A stretch of 12,481 bases of DNA from Acidobacteriota bacterium (GTDB taxonomy: Bacteria; Acidobacteriota; Terriglobia; UBA7540). The translations under genes were made by a program, and so were the position numbers. Of this stretch, positions 12,333-12,481 are shown piece by piece. The notes beneath the pieces were generated by a model, which was not told the origin of the DNA, made no database searches, and saw nothing but the letters and a program-made list of their open reading frames with translations. Within the stretch, counting starts at the first letter, position 1; every line of letters starts with the position of its first letter. The DNA is taken from NCBI GenBank assembly GCA_021827245.1, contig JAKAWN010000185.1, positions 1 through 12,481 of the forward strand. Reading direction: 5' to 3'.

Positions 12333-12481
12333 TTGGAAGCTAAGTGCTGGACATTATGGTGTTTCTGGGGTTGTCCCCTGGGCTGAGACAAACAGTTAAG
12401 ACACTGCCTGCCGTTCGCTGGAATTCGATTGTACTGCAAACGGCTTTTCCTGCAAGATGGTCCCCGGCTGGTGAAGCGGAG
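12333..12481. other. Right-edge stretch without a recognised gene
   Basis: No gene is visible. A leftward promoter-like pair, TTGCAG (12455-12450) and TACAAT (12433-12428) with a 16-base spacer, could give a second, longer transcript of the Cys-rich gene. The next gene lies beyond the window. Confidence 0.3.

Noticed and set aside
1..12481. CRISPR arrays, toxin-antitoxin pairs, phage genes, intact insertion sequences
   Set aside because: No regularly spaced repeats, paired small toxin/antitoxin genes or phage-type genes were seen; the only mobile-element trace is the decayed transposase end.

Overview
The window looks like a chromosomal segment of an acidobacterium (Acidobacteriota). This is inferred from gene content, not from a marker gene: two tandem DUF507 genes, a bacillithiol-type BshB1 deacetylase with an AHRDD motif, a TgpA-like transglutaminase beside a secreted protein of a type I associate with Acidobacteria, and a membrane-anchored Cys-rich protein of similar flavour. 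Most genes are moderately GC-rich. The alcohol dehydrogenase at 5635-6729 is clearly more AT-rich than its neighbours.

Layout. 1-73 holds the tail of an unidentified gene. 414-658 holds tRNA-Asp(GTC) and tRNA-Val(TAC) on the minus strand. Their promoter shares its -10 with a plus-strand promoter for the tandem DUF507 genes (774-1372). A minus-strand secreted M48 metalloprotease (1563-2561) follows. Then comes a plus-strand unit made of a short unrecognised ORF (2912-3205) and a DedA-family membrane protein (3209-3832). A minus-strand pair encodes a glutaredoxin-like protein and BshB1 (4964 down to 3927), probably linked to low-molecular-weight thiol chemistry.

4965-5634 is a scar region with the decayed C-terminus of an ISL3-like transposase, two hairpins and a TATAAT box. 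It leads into an aryl/benzyl-type zinc alcohol dehydrogenase (5635-6729) that looks horizontally acquired, followed by a five-codon gene remnant. An SDR oxidoreductase (6924-7685) meets, tail to tail, a minus-strand operon of a secreted protein (9998-10921) and a membrane-bound transglutaminase (7694-9922). The right end has an L-rhamnose mutarotase (11236-11559) and a convergent membrane-anchored Cys-rich protein (11667-12251). The promoter of the latter carries a perfect TGTGA-N6-TCACA site at the position expected for class II activation, nested in a 9-bp inverted repeat.

No CRISPR array, phage module, intact IS or obvious defence system was seen. The best leads are regulatory (the shared -10 promoter and the nested CRP-type site), the transferred dehydrogenase next to the transposase scar, and a few unfamiliar proteins.
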